Below are positions 24,328-32,526 of a DNA stretch of 64,000 nucleotides, piece by piece. This DNA is from Umezawaea sp042738955 (GTDB taxonomy: Bacteria > Actinomycetota > Actinomycetes > Mycobacteriales > Pseudonocardiaceae). The notes under the pieces were generated by a model, which ran no database searches, was not told the DNA's origin, and was given only the letters and a program-made list of their open reading frames with translations. Position numbers and translations under genes: made by a program. The stretch's first letter is position 1. Each line of letters begins with the position of its first letter. The stretch is from contig NZ_JBHYHC010000034.1 in assembly GCF_042738955.1 (NCBI RefSeq), forward strand, positions 1 to 64,000. The letters run 5' to 3'.

Positions 24328-27306
24328 GTGCCCACTGGAACCGACGAAAGCGGATTCGTCGCCGTCATCGGCATGGCCGGGCGTTTTCCCGGCGCGTCCA
24401 CGATCGAGCGGTTCTGGGAGAACCTGCGCGCGGGCCGCGAGTCCACCACGCGCTTGCCCGAGCACGGGGATCCCGCGCACCCGGACTACACGCCCGCCTT
24501 CGGCGTCCTGGACGGCGCGGCCGACTTCGACGCGGGTTTCTTCGACTACTCGCCCCAGGGCGCGCTGGTCGTCGACCCCCAGCAGCGGGTGCTCCTGGAG
24601 TGCGCGCACGAGGCGCTGGAACGCGCGGGGCACGGCGGGCCGGGGCGGCCGAGGACCGGGGTGTTCGCAGGCGGCTCCAGCACCCGCTACGGCGAACACC
24701 TGCGGCTGAGGGTGGACGAACTGCCCTTCGTCGACGAGTGGCAGATCGGCCAGGGCAACGACCTGGACTTCCTGACCACGCGGATCGCCTACCACCTCGG
24801 GCTCACCGGCCCCGCCGTCTCGGTGCAGTCCGCCTGCTCCACGTCGCTGGTCGCCGTGCACGTCGCCGTCTCCGCCCTGCTCGCGGGTGACTGCGACCTG
24901 GCCGTGGCGGGAGGGGCGAGCGTGGTCGCCTCGGTTCCTCGATCGCGCTACACGCCGGGCGGAGTGATCTCGCCGGACGGGCGCTGCCGGGCCTTCGACG
25001 CGAGTGCCGCCGGAACCGTGAACGCCAGTGCGGCAGGCGTCGTGGTGTTGCGGCCCTTGGCCGACGCGCTCGCCGACGGGGACCACGTCCACGCGGTGAT
25101 CCGGGGCTCGGCGGTGAACAACGACGGTCGCGGCAAGGTCGGGTTCACGGCGCCGAGCGTGACCGGCCAAGCCGAAGCCGTCCGAGCGGCACACCTGGTC
25201 GCGGGCGTCCGGGCGGACGAGATCGGGTACGTCGAGGCGCACGGCACGGCGACCCCGCTCGGCGATCCGGTCGAGGTGGCCGCGCTGACCACGGCCTTCC
25301 GGGACAGCACGGACCGGCGCGGTTTCTGCCGGATCGGCTCGGTGAAGACGAACATCGGCCACGCCGACGCGGCGGCGGGGGTCGTCGGCCTGATCAAGGC
25401 GGTGCTCGCGGTGGAACACGGCGAGGTGCCCGCCAGCCTCCACTACCGCCGCCCGAACCCGGCGATCGACTTCACCTCCTCCCCGTTCGTGGTCAACGAC
25501 ACCCTGACGACGTGGTCCGATGCGGGTGGACCGCGCGTCGCCGGGGTCAACTCGCTCGGGTTGGGCGGCACCAACGCGCACGTCGTCGTGGCCCAGGCGC
25601 CCGCGCGTCCACCAACCCCCACCGAGCGGACCCACCAGCTGGTCCCCCTGTCGGCGAAGACGGCGGACGCGGCCGACACCGCGGTCCGGGAACTGGCGGG
25701 ATGGCTGCGCGAACGACCGGACCAGGACCTGGCCGACGTCTCGTGGACGTTGCGCGACGGCCGCGATCACCACCCGCATCGCCGATTCGTGGTGGCCGGG
25801 AACCCCGCCGAGGCGATCACCGGTCTGAGCGCGGGCGCCGCTCACACCGGCGCCACCGATCGCGTCGGTCGGGACGCGGTCTTCCTGTTCGCGGGCCAGG
25901 GAGCGCAGCACGTGGGCATGGCGAAGGGCCTGTACGACCAAGAGCCCGTGTTCCGCCACCACCTCGACGAGGTCGCCGAAGTCGCCGCTGGACCGTTGGG
26001 CCTGGATCTGCGGGAGGTCCTGTTCCCGGAGGACGAGAGGGCAGAGGCCGTCGCGGCCGAGCGCTTGGCCCTGATCGCCGTCGGGCAGCCCGCCGTGTTC
26101 GCGGTGCAGCACGCCCTGACCCGCCTTCTGCTGTCCTGGGGGCTGTCGCCCGCCGAGGTGACCGGCCACAGCCTGGGCGCCTACGCCGCCGCCTGCGCCG
26201 CGAAGGTCTTCTCACCCGCTGACGCGATCCGCGCGGTGGTCGAGCGCGGTCGACTGCTCACCACCATCCCGGCGGGCGCCATGGCCGCGGTGGGCCTGCC
26301 GGAGCCGGAGGTGACCCCGATGCTGCCCGAAGGCCTCAGCGTGGGGGCGGTCAACGGTCCGGGTCAGTGCACCGTCACCGGGCCCGTGGGCCTGGTCGCC
26401 GCGTTCGTCGCCGAACAGGGTCTACGGGGGGTCGAGGTGCGTCGACTGCGCATCTCCACCGCAGGTCACTCGCCCTTGGTGGACCCGGTCCTGCCCGCTT
26501 TCGGCGAGTTCCTGGGCGGCATCGACCTGCACGAGCCCGAGGTGCCGATCCTCTCGGACGTCACCGGCGACCGGATCGAGCCGGACGTGATCGCCACCCG
26601 TGCGTACTGGGTCGACCACCTGCGCCGCCCGGTGCGGTTCGACGGGGTCCTGGCGACCCTGCTCGCGGACCGGGGCCACGTGCTCGTCGACCTGGGGCCG
26701 GGCAGGACCTTGTCGTCCCTCGTCCGCCGTCACCCGTCCTTCGGCGACGGCGACGACCACCCGGTGTTCGCCATGACGCCCCACCCGGCCGAGGAGACCT
26801 CCGATCCGGCCGCGCTGCTCACCGGTGTGGGGCGGGTGTGGGCGGCGGGAGGGCGCGTCGACCTGTCGGCGCTGCACCGGGATGAGAGGCGCGGCCGGGT
26901 GCTCCTGCCCACCTACCCGTTCCAGCGGCGCCGTTACTTCGTCGAGCCTGTCGAGCGGACGACGGGAACCGCGCAGGGCGTCGCCACGCGGATCCACGAG
27001 TCCGCGCAGGCCGGTCCGGGGCCCGAAGACCACGGCCCGGTCGAATCCCGGTCCGCGGTCCTGTCCGGGGTGCTGGCCGCGTTCGCCCGCGCGCTGGGCG
27101 TGCCGGACGTCGAGGCCGACGACGGTTTCTTCGACCTGGGCGGGGATTCGCTGGTGGCGGCCAAGATAGCCGCTTGGGGCCGATCCGAGTTCTCCGTCGA
27201 CCTGTCCGTCGCCGACATCATCAGGAGCGGTACGGCCGAAGCGCTGGCCGACGTGATCGAGGAGCGCGTCGCGACCTCGACCGGCGCCCGGCGGGTCGCA
27301 CCGTGA
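24328..27306 (+). CDS. Type I polyketide synthase module KS-AT-ACP
   Basis: 992 aa from the GTG at 24328, chosen for the GAAAGG site 10 nt upstream and because it follows the MFS stop; a GTG at 24298 is possible. KS: VQSACSTSLVA (Cys about 170), EAHGTATPLGDP (His) and KTNIGHADAAAG (His). AT: FLFAGQGAQHVGM and GHSLGAYAAA (Ser about 614). ACP: FFDLGGDSLVAAK (Ser about 940). No KR, DH or ER is present, so one beta-keto extension per passage is expected. The AT motif that normally reads HAFH (malonyl) or YASH (methylmalonyl) reads TAGH here, so the extender unit is uncertain. Its stop overlaps the type II thioesterase start. Confidence 0.9.
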   Translation: MPTGTDESGFVAVIGMAGRFPGASTIERFWENLRAGRESTTRLPEHGDPAHPDYTPAFGVLDGAADFDAGFFDYSPQGALVVDPQQRVLLECAHEALERAGHGGPGRPRTGVFAGGSSTRYGEHLRLRVDELPFVDEWQIGQGNDLDFLTTRIAYHLGLTGPAVSVQSACSTSLVAVHVAVSALLAGDCDLAVAGGASVVASVPRSRYTPGGVISPDGRCRAFDASAAGTVNASAAGVVVLRPLADALADGDHVHAVIRGSAVNNDGRGKVGFTAPSVTGQAEAVRAAHLVAGVRADEIGYVEAHGTATPLGDPVEVAALTTAFRDSTDRRGFCRIGSVKTNIGHADAAAGVVGLIKAVLAVEHGEVPASLHYRRPNPAIDFTSSPFVVNDTLTTWSDAGGPRVAGVNSLGLGGTNAHVVVAQAPARPPTPTERTHQLVPLSAKTADAADTAVRELAGWLRERPDQDLADVSWTLRDGRDHHPHRRFVVAGNPAEAITGLSAGAAHTGATDRVGRDAVFLFAGQGAQHVGMAKGLYDQEPVFRHHLDEVAEVAAGPLGLDLREVLFPEDERAEAVAAERLALIAVGQPAVFAVQHALTRLLLSWGLSPAEVTGHSLGAYAAACAAKVFSPADAIRAVVERGRLLTTIPAGAMAAVGLPEPEVTPMLPEGLSVGAVNGPGQCTVTGPVGLVAAFVAEQGLRGVEVRRLRISTAGHSPLVDPVLPAFGEFLGGIDLHEPEVPILSDVTGDRIEPDVIATRAYWVDHLRRPVRFDGVLATLLADRGHVLVDLGPGRTLSSLVRRHPSFGDGDDHPVFAMTPHPAEETSDPAALLTGVGRVWAAGGRVDLSALHRDERRGRVLLPTYPFQRRRYFVEPVERTTGTAQGVATRIHESAQAGPGPEDHGPVESRSAVLSGVLAAFARALGVPDVEADDGFFDLGGDSLVAAKIAAWGRSEFSVDLSVADIIRSGTAEALADVIEERVATSTGARRVAP

Positions 27307-28046
27307 CGGAGCGCCGGGCGAGTTGGACCGTCGGCAAGCGGATCAAGGACCGGCCGAGGGTGAACCTGTACTGCTTCCCCCACTCCGGTGGACTCGCGGG
27401 CGAGTACGTGCGGTGGGGTGGGCACCTGCCGGGAGTCCAGGTGCGCGGGATGAGCCTGCCGGGCAGGGGGCCGCGGCTGGCGGAACCCGCACTCACCGAC
27501 CTCGGCCCGCTGGTCGGCTCGCTGGTGGACGACACCGAGTTCGAACCCCCGTTCGTCCTCTTCGGGCACAGCTTGGGCGCGTTGTTGGCCTTCGAGACGG
27601 CCCGTGAACTACGAGAACGCGGTCGTCCGCAGCCGGAGAGGCTGATCGTGTCCGCCCACTCGGCGCCGAGCGTGCCTCGCGGTCGGTCGGACTGGCACAC
27701 CCTGCCGGACGGTGAACTGCTCGAGGTGCTCACCGATTCCTACGACGGGATCCCCTCGGAGATCGCGGCCGATTCGGACGTCATCGCCCTCGTGCTGCCC
27801 GCGCTCCGCGCGGATCTCGCGTTGCTCGAGGGGTATGACTACCGGCCGGGAGAACCCCTGGGGATGCCGGTCGACGCGTTCGTCGCCGACGGCGACGTGG
27901 TGACCGTCGGCCAAGTCGAACCGTGGGGGGACCTCACGACGGGGGAGTTCACGATCCACCACTTTCCGGGGCGGCACTTCTACTTCCGGGAATTCCCGAT
28001 CCACTCCGCGCTCGAGGCCCTGCTCGGGAGGGACGACCTCGCTTGA
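27303..28046 (+). CDS. Type II thioesterase
   Basis: 247 aa from the GTG overlapping the PKS stop (GTGA). It is an alpha/beta hydrolase of the RifR/GrsT type: NLYCFPHSGGLAGEYV near the N-terminus, nucleophile in FVLFGHSLGALLAFE (Ser about 97), acidic residue in VDAFVADGD, and catalytic His in HHFPGRHFYF (about 226). Type II thioesterases clear misprimed carrier domains and sometimes release product. As the cluster has no integral thioesterase domain, this is the only visible candidate hydrolase. It is the last gene of the cluster; the next gene is convergent 109 bp away. Confidence 0.9.
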   Translation: MTERRASWTVGKRIKDRPRVNLYCFPHSGGLAGEYVRWGGHLPGVQVRGMSLPGRGPRLAEPALTDLGPLVGSLVDDTEFEPPFVLFGHSLGALLAFETARELRERGRPQPERLIVSAHSAPSVPRGRSDWHTLPDGELLEVLTDSYDGIPSEIAADSDVIALVLPALRADLALLEGYDYRPGEPLGMPVDAFVADGDVVTVGQVEPWGDLTTGEFTIHHFPGRHFYFREFPIHSALEALLGRDDLA

Positions 28047-28154
28047 GGCCGGGAACGAGGTGGTCCCCCCGTCGGTCGTGTTCTCGGCGCGGGCATGGCT
28101 CCCGATGTCGCCGCGCGGTCCGACGGGGAGCAAGCAGAGCCGAAATCGCGCGGC

Positions 28155-28775
28155 TCACACGAGGGAAGCCAACTCGGCGGCCAAGTTCCGCCGAGCCTTT
28201 CCGGACCACTGCCGCCGAGCCTGCTCCGTCAGGTACAGCGACGGGCGGCCGACCAACGAGCGCAACACGGCGGTCCGCCCCACCTTCCAGACGTCCTCCG
28301 GCACGTGCGAGTACTCCAACCGCACCGCCACGCGGTACCGCTCGTAACCGATCGGGTCCGATCCCAGCACCGCCAGGTCCGCGTCGAGCAGCACCGCGGC
28401 CAGCAAATCCTCGGCGGGAGCCTCGTGCGCCATCGTGGCCAGCACCAGCTCCTCGACCCGCGCCACGTCCCCCTCCGCGACCCCGGCCGCCGTCAGCTGA
28501 TCGCGAGCCCACTCCGCCGAGCGCCGTTCGTCATCGCCGGGCTTCCCGTCGTACACGACGTCGTGCGCCAGCGCGGCCAGCGTCACCACCGCCAGTTCCC
28601 GTTCGCCGACCCCGTCGCACAGCAGGGCGGCGTCGCGGGCCACCTGTCGCACGTGGTCGGCGTTGTGGTAGCCGCGGTGCGGCTCCGTGTACCGCTCGCA
28701 CAGGTCCGTTGGCCTCGGTACCCCACCGAGTACCCGAACCGCGTTGTCCCACAGCGCTTCCAACTCACACCCCAC
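28155..28775 (-). CDS. HD-domain metal-dependent phosphohydrolase, uncharacterised
   Basis: 206 aa. The HD-superfamily signature is present as YHNADHVRQV (first His), AALAHDVVYDG (His-Asp pair, about 68-69), an intermediate His in MAHEAPAEDLLAA, and a final acidic DADLAVLG. These would bind one or two divalent metals for phosphoester or phosphohydrolysis; the substrate is unknown. The start GTG lies inside the 3' end of the histidine-kinase gene (11-nt overlap), so it is the last gene of the two-component operon. Similar proteins are usually annotated only as predicted metal-dependent HD hydrolases. Confidence 0.75.
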   Translation of the reverse strand: MGCELEALWDNAVRVLGGVPRPTDLCERYTEPHRGYHNADHVRQVARDAALLCDGVGERELAVVTLAALAHDVVYDGKPGDDERRSAEWARDQLTAAGVAEGDVARVEELVLATMAHEAPAEDLLAAVLLDADLAVLGSDPIGYERYRVAVRLEYSHVPEDVWKVGRTAVLRSLVGRPSLYLTEQARRQWSGKARRNLAAELASLV

Positions 28776-30045
28776 TCGGCAACGTGATCGTGAAACAAGC
28801 CCCGCCCTCGTCGGCGGGTCCGGCGGTGATCGTGCCGCCGAGTCTCGTCACCAAGCCGTGCACCAGCGCCAACCCGACCCCGGTTCCCACCGGTCGGGTC
28901 GTCGAGTACTTGGCGTGCAACGCTCCCCGGTCGAACGCGATCGCGTAGTCCTCTTCGGACAGTCCCGGCCCTCCGTCGCGCACCTGGAGCACCGACCCGA
29001 GCGACAGCACCACCACTCGACCGGCGGGTGTCACGCGGACCGCGTTCTCCAGCAGTCCGTCCAGCACCTGGCGGATCCTCCGGGCGTCCGTCGAGACCAC
29101 GACGGGAGCCTCGGGGACCTCCAGCGTGAACACCACCCCCTTCGCCGCGCACCGGGCGTGCCAGACGTCGGCGGCCGACCGCACCACCGGCACCAGGTCC
29201 ACCGACGCGATGTCCAACCGGAAATCATCCGCTCCCAAGCGGGCCAGGTCCAGCAGGTCGGACACGAGGCGGTCCAGGCGGCGCGACTCCTCCTGGATGG
29301 TCCGGCCGACGTCCACCACGTCCGAGCCGGTCACGACCCCGTCCGCCAGCGATTCGGAGAACCCGATCACCGCCGTGAGAGGGGTTCGGAGTTCGTGCGA
29401 GACCGACAGCAGGAACTCGCGCTGGCGGGACTCGCTGCGCTGCAACGCGTCCGCCAGGCCGTTCACCGCCTCCGCCACCTCGGCGACCTCGACCGGCCCG
29501 TGCTCGGGCGCGCGCAGGTCACGTCTGCCGGAACTCATCGCCAACGCCACCCCGGCCGTCCGGCGCAACGGCCGGGACAGCAGGTGCCCCAGCAGCAGCC
29601 CGGCCACCGCGGCGACCAGCAGCCCGAACCCGAGTGCCAAGGCGATGTTGCGAATCAGCTTGGTCGTGGTCTCGGCCCCGTAATCGGCCTTCTGGACCAG
29701 AGCGAACCGGTCGCGCGCCTCCACGATCCAGCCGCCCGCGACCCCGCTCTTGCGCCCCGTGTCGCGCACCGCCTGCACGGCGACCGCGTCCCCGCGCAGA
29801 CCACCGCCGACACCGATCCGCACCACGGAGATCCCCTGCCCCTGCAACACGTCGATGACCCGCCCACGCGGGACCTCCCCGAGCTGGTCCGCCGCCGTGT
29901 CGGCCTGGTGGGCCAACGCCGTACGACTGACCTCCCGCGCGGTGTTCACCACCAACCGCACCGACACCGACCCGGCGACGAGCACCGCGATCCCCGTGAC
30001 GAGCAGGCACATCGCGGTGATCCGCCCCGCCAGGCTCGTCTTCAC
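28765..30045 (-). CDS. Two-component sensor histidine kinase
   Basis: 426 aa from a GTG at 30045. The N-terminal membrane helix (about 8-30), an extracytoplasmic sensor of about 100 residues, a second helix (about 135-160), a HAMP region (RPLRRTAGVALAMSSGRRDLRAPEHG), the phosphoacceptor HELRTPLTAVIGFSE (His about 218) and the ATP domain (VLDGLLENAVRVTP, VRDGGPGL, GTGVGLALV) are all visible. It autophosphorylates and passes phosphate to the OmpR-type regulator encoded upstream. The start codon overlaps a relic regulator-like reading frame ending GLGYSVVGL-stop, in the same GTGA arrangement used elsewhere in this operon, suggesting the regulator once abutted the kinase directly. Confidence 0.92.
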   Translation of the reverse strand: MKTSLAGRITAMCLLVTGIAVLVAGSVSVRLVVNTAREVSRTALAHQADTAADQLGEVPRGRVIDVLQGQGISVVRIGVGGGLRGDAVAVQAVRDTGRKSGVAGGWIVEARDRFALVQKADYGAETTTKLIRNIALALGFGLLVAAVAGLLLGHLLSRPLRRTAGVALAMSSGRRDLRAPEHGPVEVAEVAEAVNGLADALQRSESRQREFLLSVSHELRTPLTAVIGFSESLADGVVTGSDVVDVGRTIQEESRRLDRLVSDLLDLARLGADDFRLDIASVDLVPVVRSAADVWHARCAAKGVVFTLEVPEAPVVVSTDARRIRQVLDGLLENAVRVTPAGRVVVLSLGSVLQVRDGGPGLSEEDYAIAFDRGALHAKYSTTRPVGTGVGLALVHGLVTRLGGTITAGPADEGGACFTITLPSGV

Positions 30046-30403
30046 AGGCCCACCACCGAGTAGCCGAGCCCACGAACCGGTTCGAGTTCCACCCGTGGTC
30101 GGGCCGTGAGCGGGACGGCCACACGGGCATCTGGGCTGGGTGCTGCGGCGTTGGGCGGTGCCGCGAGTCCGGAGGCCGGGAGGTGTGGTGCGGTGGTCGG
30201 GCCTGGCTGCTTGGTCTCCACGGTGCCTCCGCCGGGTGGTCGACCCCGTGAACCGGTCCGACTTCTACTCGTGGTCGGGCCGGGTGCGGGGCGGCCATGC
30301 GGGTGCCTGGGCTGGGCACTGCGTATCCCCGTATGTCGGAGTGCTGGCCCAGTGGCAGGCAGCCGGAGGCGAGGGGCGGTGGTCGGACCCGGCTGCCTGG
30401 TGT
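30046..30403 (-). repeat. Degenerate tandem repeats derived from the response-regulator 3' end
   Basis: The 358-bp gap between regulator and kinase consists of about two 180-bp related units (roughly 30042-30218 and 30219-30405). Each begins, on the plus strand, with CC(A/T)CC(A/G)CCG and ends with GGTGGTCGG-x-CC-GGCTGC-TGGT-TYC; GTGAACCGG, CGTGGTCGGGCC and CTGGGCTGGG blocks recur. On the minus strand unit 1 ends in the relic VRGLGYSVVGL-stop, nearly matching the true regulator end TVRGVGYSVEAP-stop. I read this as duplication of the regulator 3' end plus adjacent DNA followed by decay. It is not a CRISPR array, having only two long units. Confidence 0.6.
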
Positions 30404-31108
30404 TCACGGGGCCTCCACCGAGTAGCCGACGCCGCGCACGGTGCGGATCGGGCTGTGCGCGCCGAGCTTCGCCCGCAGTTGGGCGACGTGCACGTCGACC
30501 GTGCGGGTGCCCGCGACCGCCGCGTAGCCCCACACCGCGCTGAGCAGCTGTTCGCGCTCGAACACCCGACCCGGATGCCGCATCAGGTGTGCGAGCAGTT
30601 CGAACTCGGTGGACGTCAGTGGCACCTCGTCGCCGCCCGCCCACACCCGGCGGCGTTCGGCGTCCAGCCGGATCGCGCCCACCACCTGTTCGGGCGTGCT
30701 CGCGTGCGCGCCGCGCCGGAGCACGGTGCGCACGCGAGCGGCCAACTCGCGCGGGCTGAACGGCTTCGTCACGTAGTCGTCGGCCCCCAGTTCCAGACCC
30801 AGCACGCGGTCCACCTCGTCGTCCCGCGCCGTCACGAACAGCACCGGTGTCCAGTCGCCCGCGGTCCGCATTGTGCGGCACACCTCGACCCCGTCCATGC
30901 CCGGCAGCCCCACGTCCAGCAGCACGGCCACGGGCTTGAGCCTGCGCACGGCGGCCAGCGCCGCCACCCCGTCGGTTTCGACGTGCACGCCGAAACCGTC
31001 CCGGCGCAGGTAGAGCGAGATCAGGTCGGAGATCGCGCGCTCATCCTCGACCACGAGCACGAGGCCGCGGGCAGACTGGTCCGGTTGCACGGTGGGCCAT
31101 GCTGTCAC
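30404..31108 (-). CDS. OmpR-family response regulator
   Basis: 234 aa from the GTG at 31108. The receiver domain has LVVEDERAISD, phosphoacceptor Asp in VLLDVGLPGMDG (about 64), the Thr in FVTARDDEVDR and the Lys in DYVTKPFSPREL (about 114). The C-terminal winged helix (VPLTSTEFELLAHLMRHPGRVFEREQLLSAVWG, TVDVHVAQLRAKL, RTVRGVGYSVEAP) binds DNA. The start codon overlaps the stop of the preceding lipoprotein gene (GTGA). The partner kinase lies 358 bp downstream beyond a repeat region. Targets are unknown; the secreted proteins encoded upstream could be sensory accessories or part of the response. Confidence 0.93.
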   Translation of the reverse strand: MTAWPTVQPDQSARGLVLVVEDERAISDLISLYLRRDGFGVHVETDGVAALAAVRRLKPVAVLLDVGLPGMDGVEVCRTMRTAGDWTPVLFVTARDDEVDRVLGLELGADDYVTKPFSPRELAARVRTVLRRGAHASTPEQVVGAIRLDAERRRVWAGGDEVPLTSTEFELLAHLMRHPGRVFEREQLLSAVWGYAAVAGTRTVDVHVAQLRAKLGAHSPIRTVRGVGYSVEAP

Positions 31109-31260
31109 GGTTGGTCGAGATCGGCCTCGATGCCGTTCAGCGTCGACTCGATGCTGCTCAGCTCACCGTCCGGGTTGCCGGTCTGCGGCGTCGCCTCGTC
31201 CTGGCACCCGGCCAGCCCCACCGCGGCCATCAGCGTGAAGACGACGGCCAGCGCTCTCAC
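31105..31260 (-). CDS. Small lipoprotein of the two-component operon
   Basis: A 51-aa frame that is easily missed. From the GTG at 31260 it encodes MRALAVVFTLMAAVGLAGC followed by QDEATPQTGNPDGELSS and a short acidic helix ending LDQP. LAGC is a textbook lipobox, so Cys19 would be lipidated and the 33-residue mature part anchored to the outer face of the membrane. The start overlaps the stop of the upstream secreted-protein gene, and its stop overlaps the start of the response regulator, both as GTGA, which strongly supports it being real. Its likely role is an extracytoplasmic accessory to the sensor kinase, by inference from position only. Confidence 0.7.
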   Translation of the reverse strand: MRALAVVFTLMAAVGLAGCQDEATPQTGNPDGELSSIESTLNGIEADLDQP

Positions 31261-31661
31261 TTCGTGCCACCGGGGTAGTTGCAGTGCTCGGACTGGAAGG
31301 TGTCGATCCGCTTCTGCGCGTCGGACAGCTTGGTCAGCTTCTCCCCGCGCAGGTCCTTGCGCGCGTCGAACAGCTTCGCCTTGGCCTCCTTGCCCGCGTC
31401 CCGAGCCGCCTTGGCCTGCGCCTCCAGCCACTTCGTGGAACCGCGCGTGTTCGCGTCCCCGTTGATCCGGTCGGTCGCGGCCTTGATCTGCGACTCGATC
31501 TTCGGCACCCGCTCCTCGCAGCGCTTCTTCACCTGGTCGGCGCTGATCGTCATGGGCGCGGGGCCCGTCGGGGTCTCGTCGGCGCTGGCGATGCCGGTCA
31601 GCGCGAGTCCCAGTACCGCGGAGCTGCCCGCGACGGCGATGATTCGAGTCCATGTGGTCAT
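31257..31661 (-). CDS. Secreted helical protein, first gene of the two-component operon
   Basis: About 134 aa from the ATG at 31661; a TTG at 31721 gives a longer frame but places the signal sequence internally. A signal peptide is clear: MTTWTRIIAVAGSSAVLGLAL, with cleavage after GIASA. The mature part is Lys/Ala/Glu/Arg-rich and predicted mostly helical, possibly coiled-coil, with two Cys (in KKRCEERV and near the end in EHCNYPGGTK) that could form a disulfide. No enzyme motif is visible. It is translationally coupled to the lipoprotein and regulator genes, so an extracellular sensing or stress role with the kinase is plausible. No clear ribosome site lies ahead of the ATG. Confidence 0.65.
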   Translation of the reverse strand: MTTWTRIIAVAGSSAVLGLALTGIASADETPTGPAPMTISADQVKKRCEERVPKIESQIKAATDRINGDANTRGSTKWLEAQAKAARDAGKEAKAKLFDARKDLRGEKLTKLSDAQKRIDTFQSEHCNYPGGTK

Positions 31662-31728
31662 GGGGAGAACTGTGACCTGTGCCGATGAGCGCACCGTGCG
31701 GCGAATGTTCGGGTTGTGCAAAGGTCGG

Positions 31729-32526
31729 TCAGAGCAGGGCCGCGTCCGCGGCTTCCCGGTACCGGTCGAAGCGGCGTTCCAGCACCGTCAGCCACCCCGC
31801 CACGTGCAGCTTCCGCAGTCGCAGCCAGAAGGTCGGGTCGTTCACCAGCGGGTATTCGCGTGCCGCGGCTACTCCGTCCAAGCGGCTCGTCAGAGCGAGG
31901 CACGCCAGGTCCCACTCGACCGGGCCGCTCCAGGTGTCCTCGAAGTCGTTCCACACCGGGCCCCGTGGGGTCAGCAGCAGGTTGCCGGGGTGGGCGTCGC
32001 CGTGCAGCGGTTGGACGTCCAGGGCAGGCCAGGAAGCCACGAGTGCGTCCCGTTCGGTGGTGAACGCGGCCAACTCCGACGCCGGGCGGGTCCAGCGGTC
32101 GATGATCCGGTCGAGGTCGGTCAGCGGGAGGCGTTCCGGCAGGGGGCCGGGGTAAGAAAGCAGTTCGGCGTGGAGGTCGGCCAACCGGTGAGCGAAGTCG
32201 GTCGGGACCCACGTCGGGTCGTGGACCACGTGCTCGGCGAAGCTCACCACCACGCCGTCACGGGTGAACGGGCCCGCGGGGAGTTCGGGCGATGGTCCGA
32301 CCACCGGCACGCCCCGACCCGCCAGGTGTTCCGTCACCGCCACGGCCCGGCGGAAGTGCTCGACCACGTCCGGGCGGGCCGCGGCGGTGGCCGTGGCGAT
32401 TCGGGCCACGACCGGTGCGGGCCGGAGGTGGACGAGCAGGTTGCTCGCGTCACGGAGCACCACCGGGTTGGTCGAGCGGACGCCGAACGACGCCGCCAGC
32501 GCTACCGCTGCCCGCACCTCATCCAC
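31729..32526 (-). CDS. Aminoglycoside phosphotransferase-family kinase
   Basis: 265 aa from the GTG at 32526, overlapping the stop of the OhrR-like gene by 8 nt. The APH/choline-kinase fold is seen in PVVARIATATA, the catalytic loop LHGDAHPGNLLL (Asp and Asn, about 176-181) and the metal-binding WNDFEDTWSGPVEWDLA. The family phosphorylates small molecules, including aminoglycosides and homoserine or choline-type substrates. The sequence alone does not show whether this is a resistance enzyme. Co-transcription with a MarR/OhrR-type regulator suggests control by oxidative or chemical stress. Confidence 0.8.
   Translation of the reverse strand: MDEVRAAVALAASFGVRSTNPVVLRDASNLLVHLRPAPVVARIATATAAARPDVVEHFRRAVAVTEHLAGRGVPVVGPSPELPAGPFTRDGVVVSFAEHVVHDPTWVPTDFAHRLADLHAELLSYPGPLPERLPLTDLDRIIDRWTRPASELAAFTTERDALVASWPALDVQPLHGDAHPGNLLLTPRGPVWNDFEDTWSGPVEWDLACLALTSRLDGVAAAREYPLVNDPTFWLRLRKLHVAGWLTVLERRFDRYREAADAALL

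Noticed and set aside
28155..31661. Regulator of the NRPS-PKS cluster
   Set aside because: The two-component operon is convergent with the cluster and separated by its own promoter side; no cluster-specific features were found.
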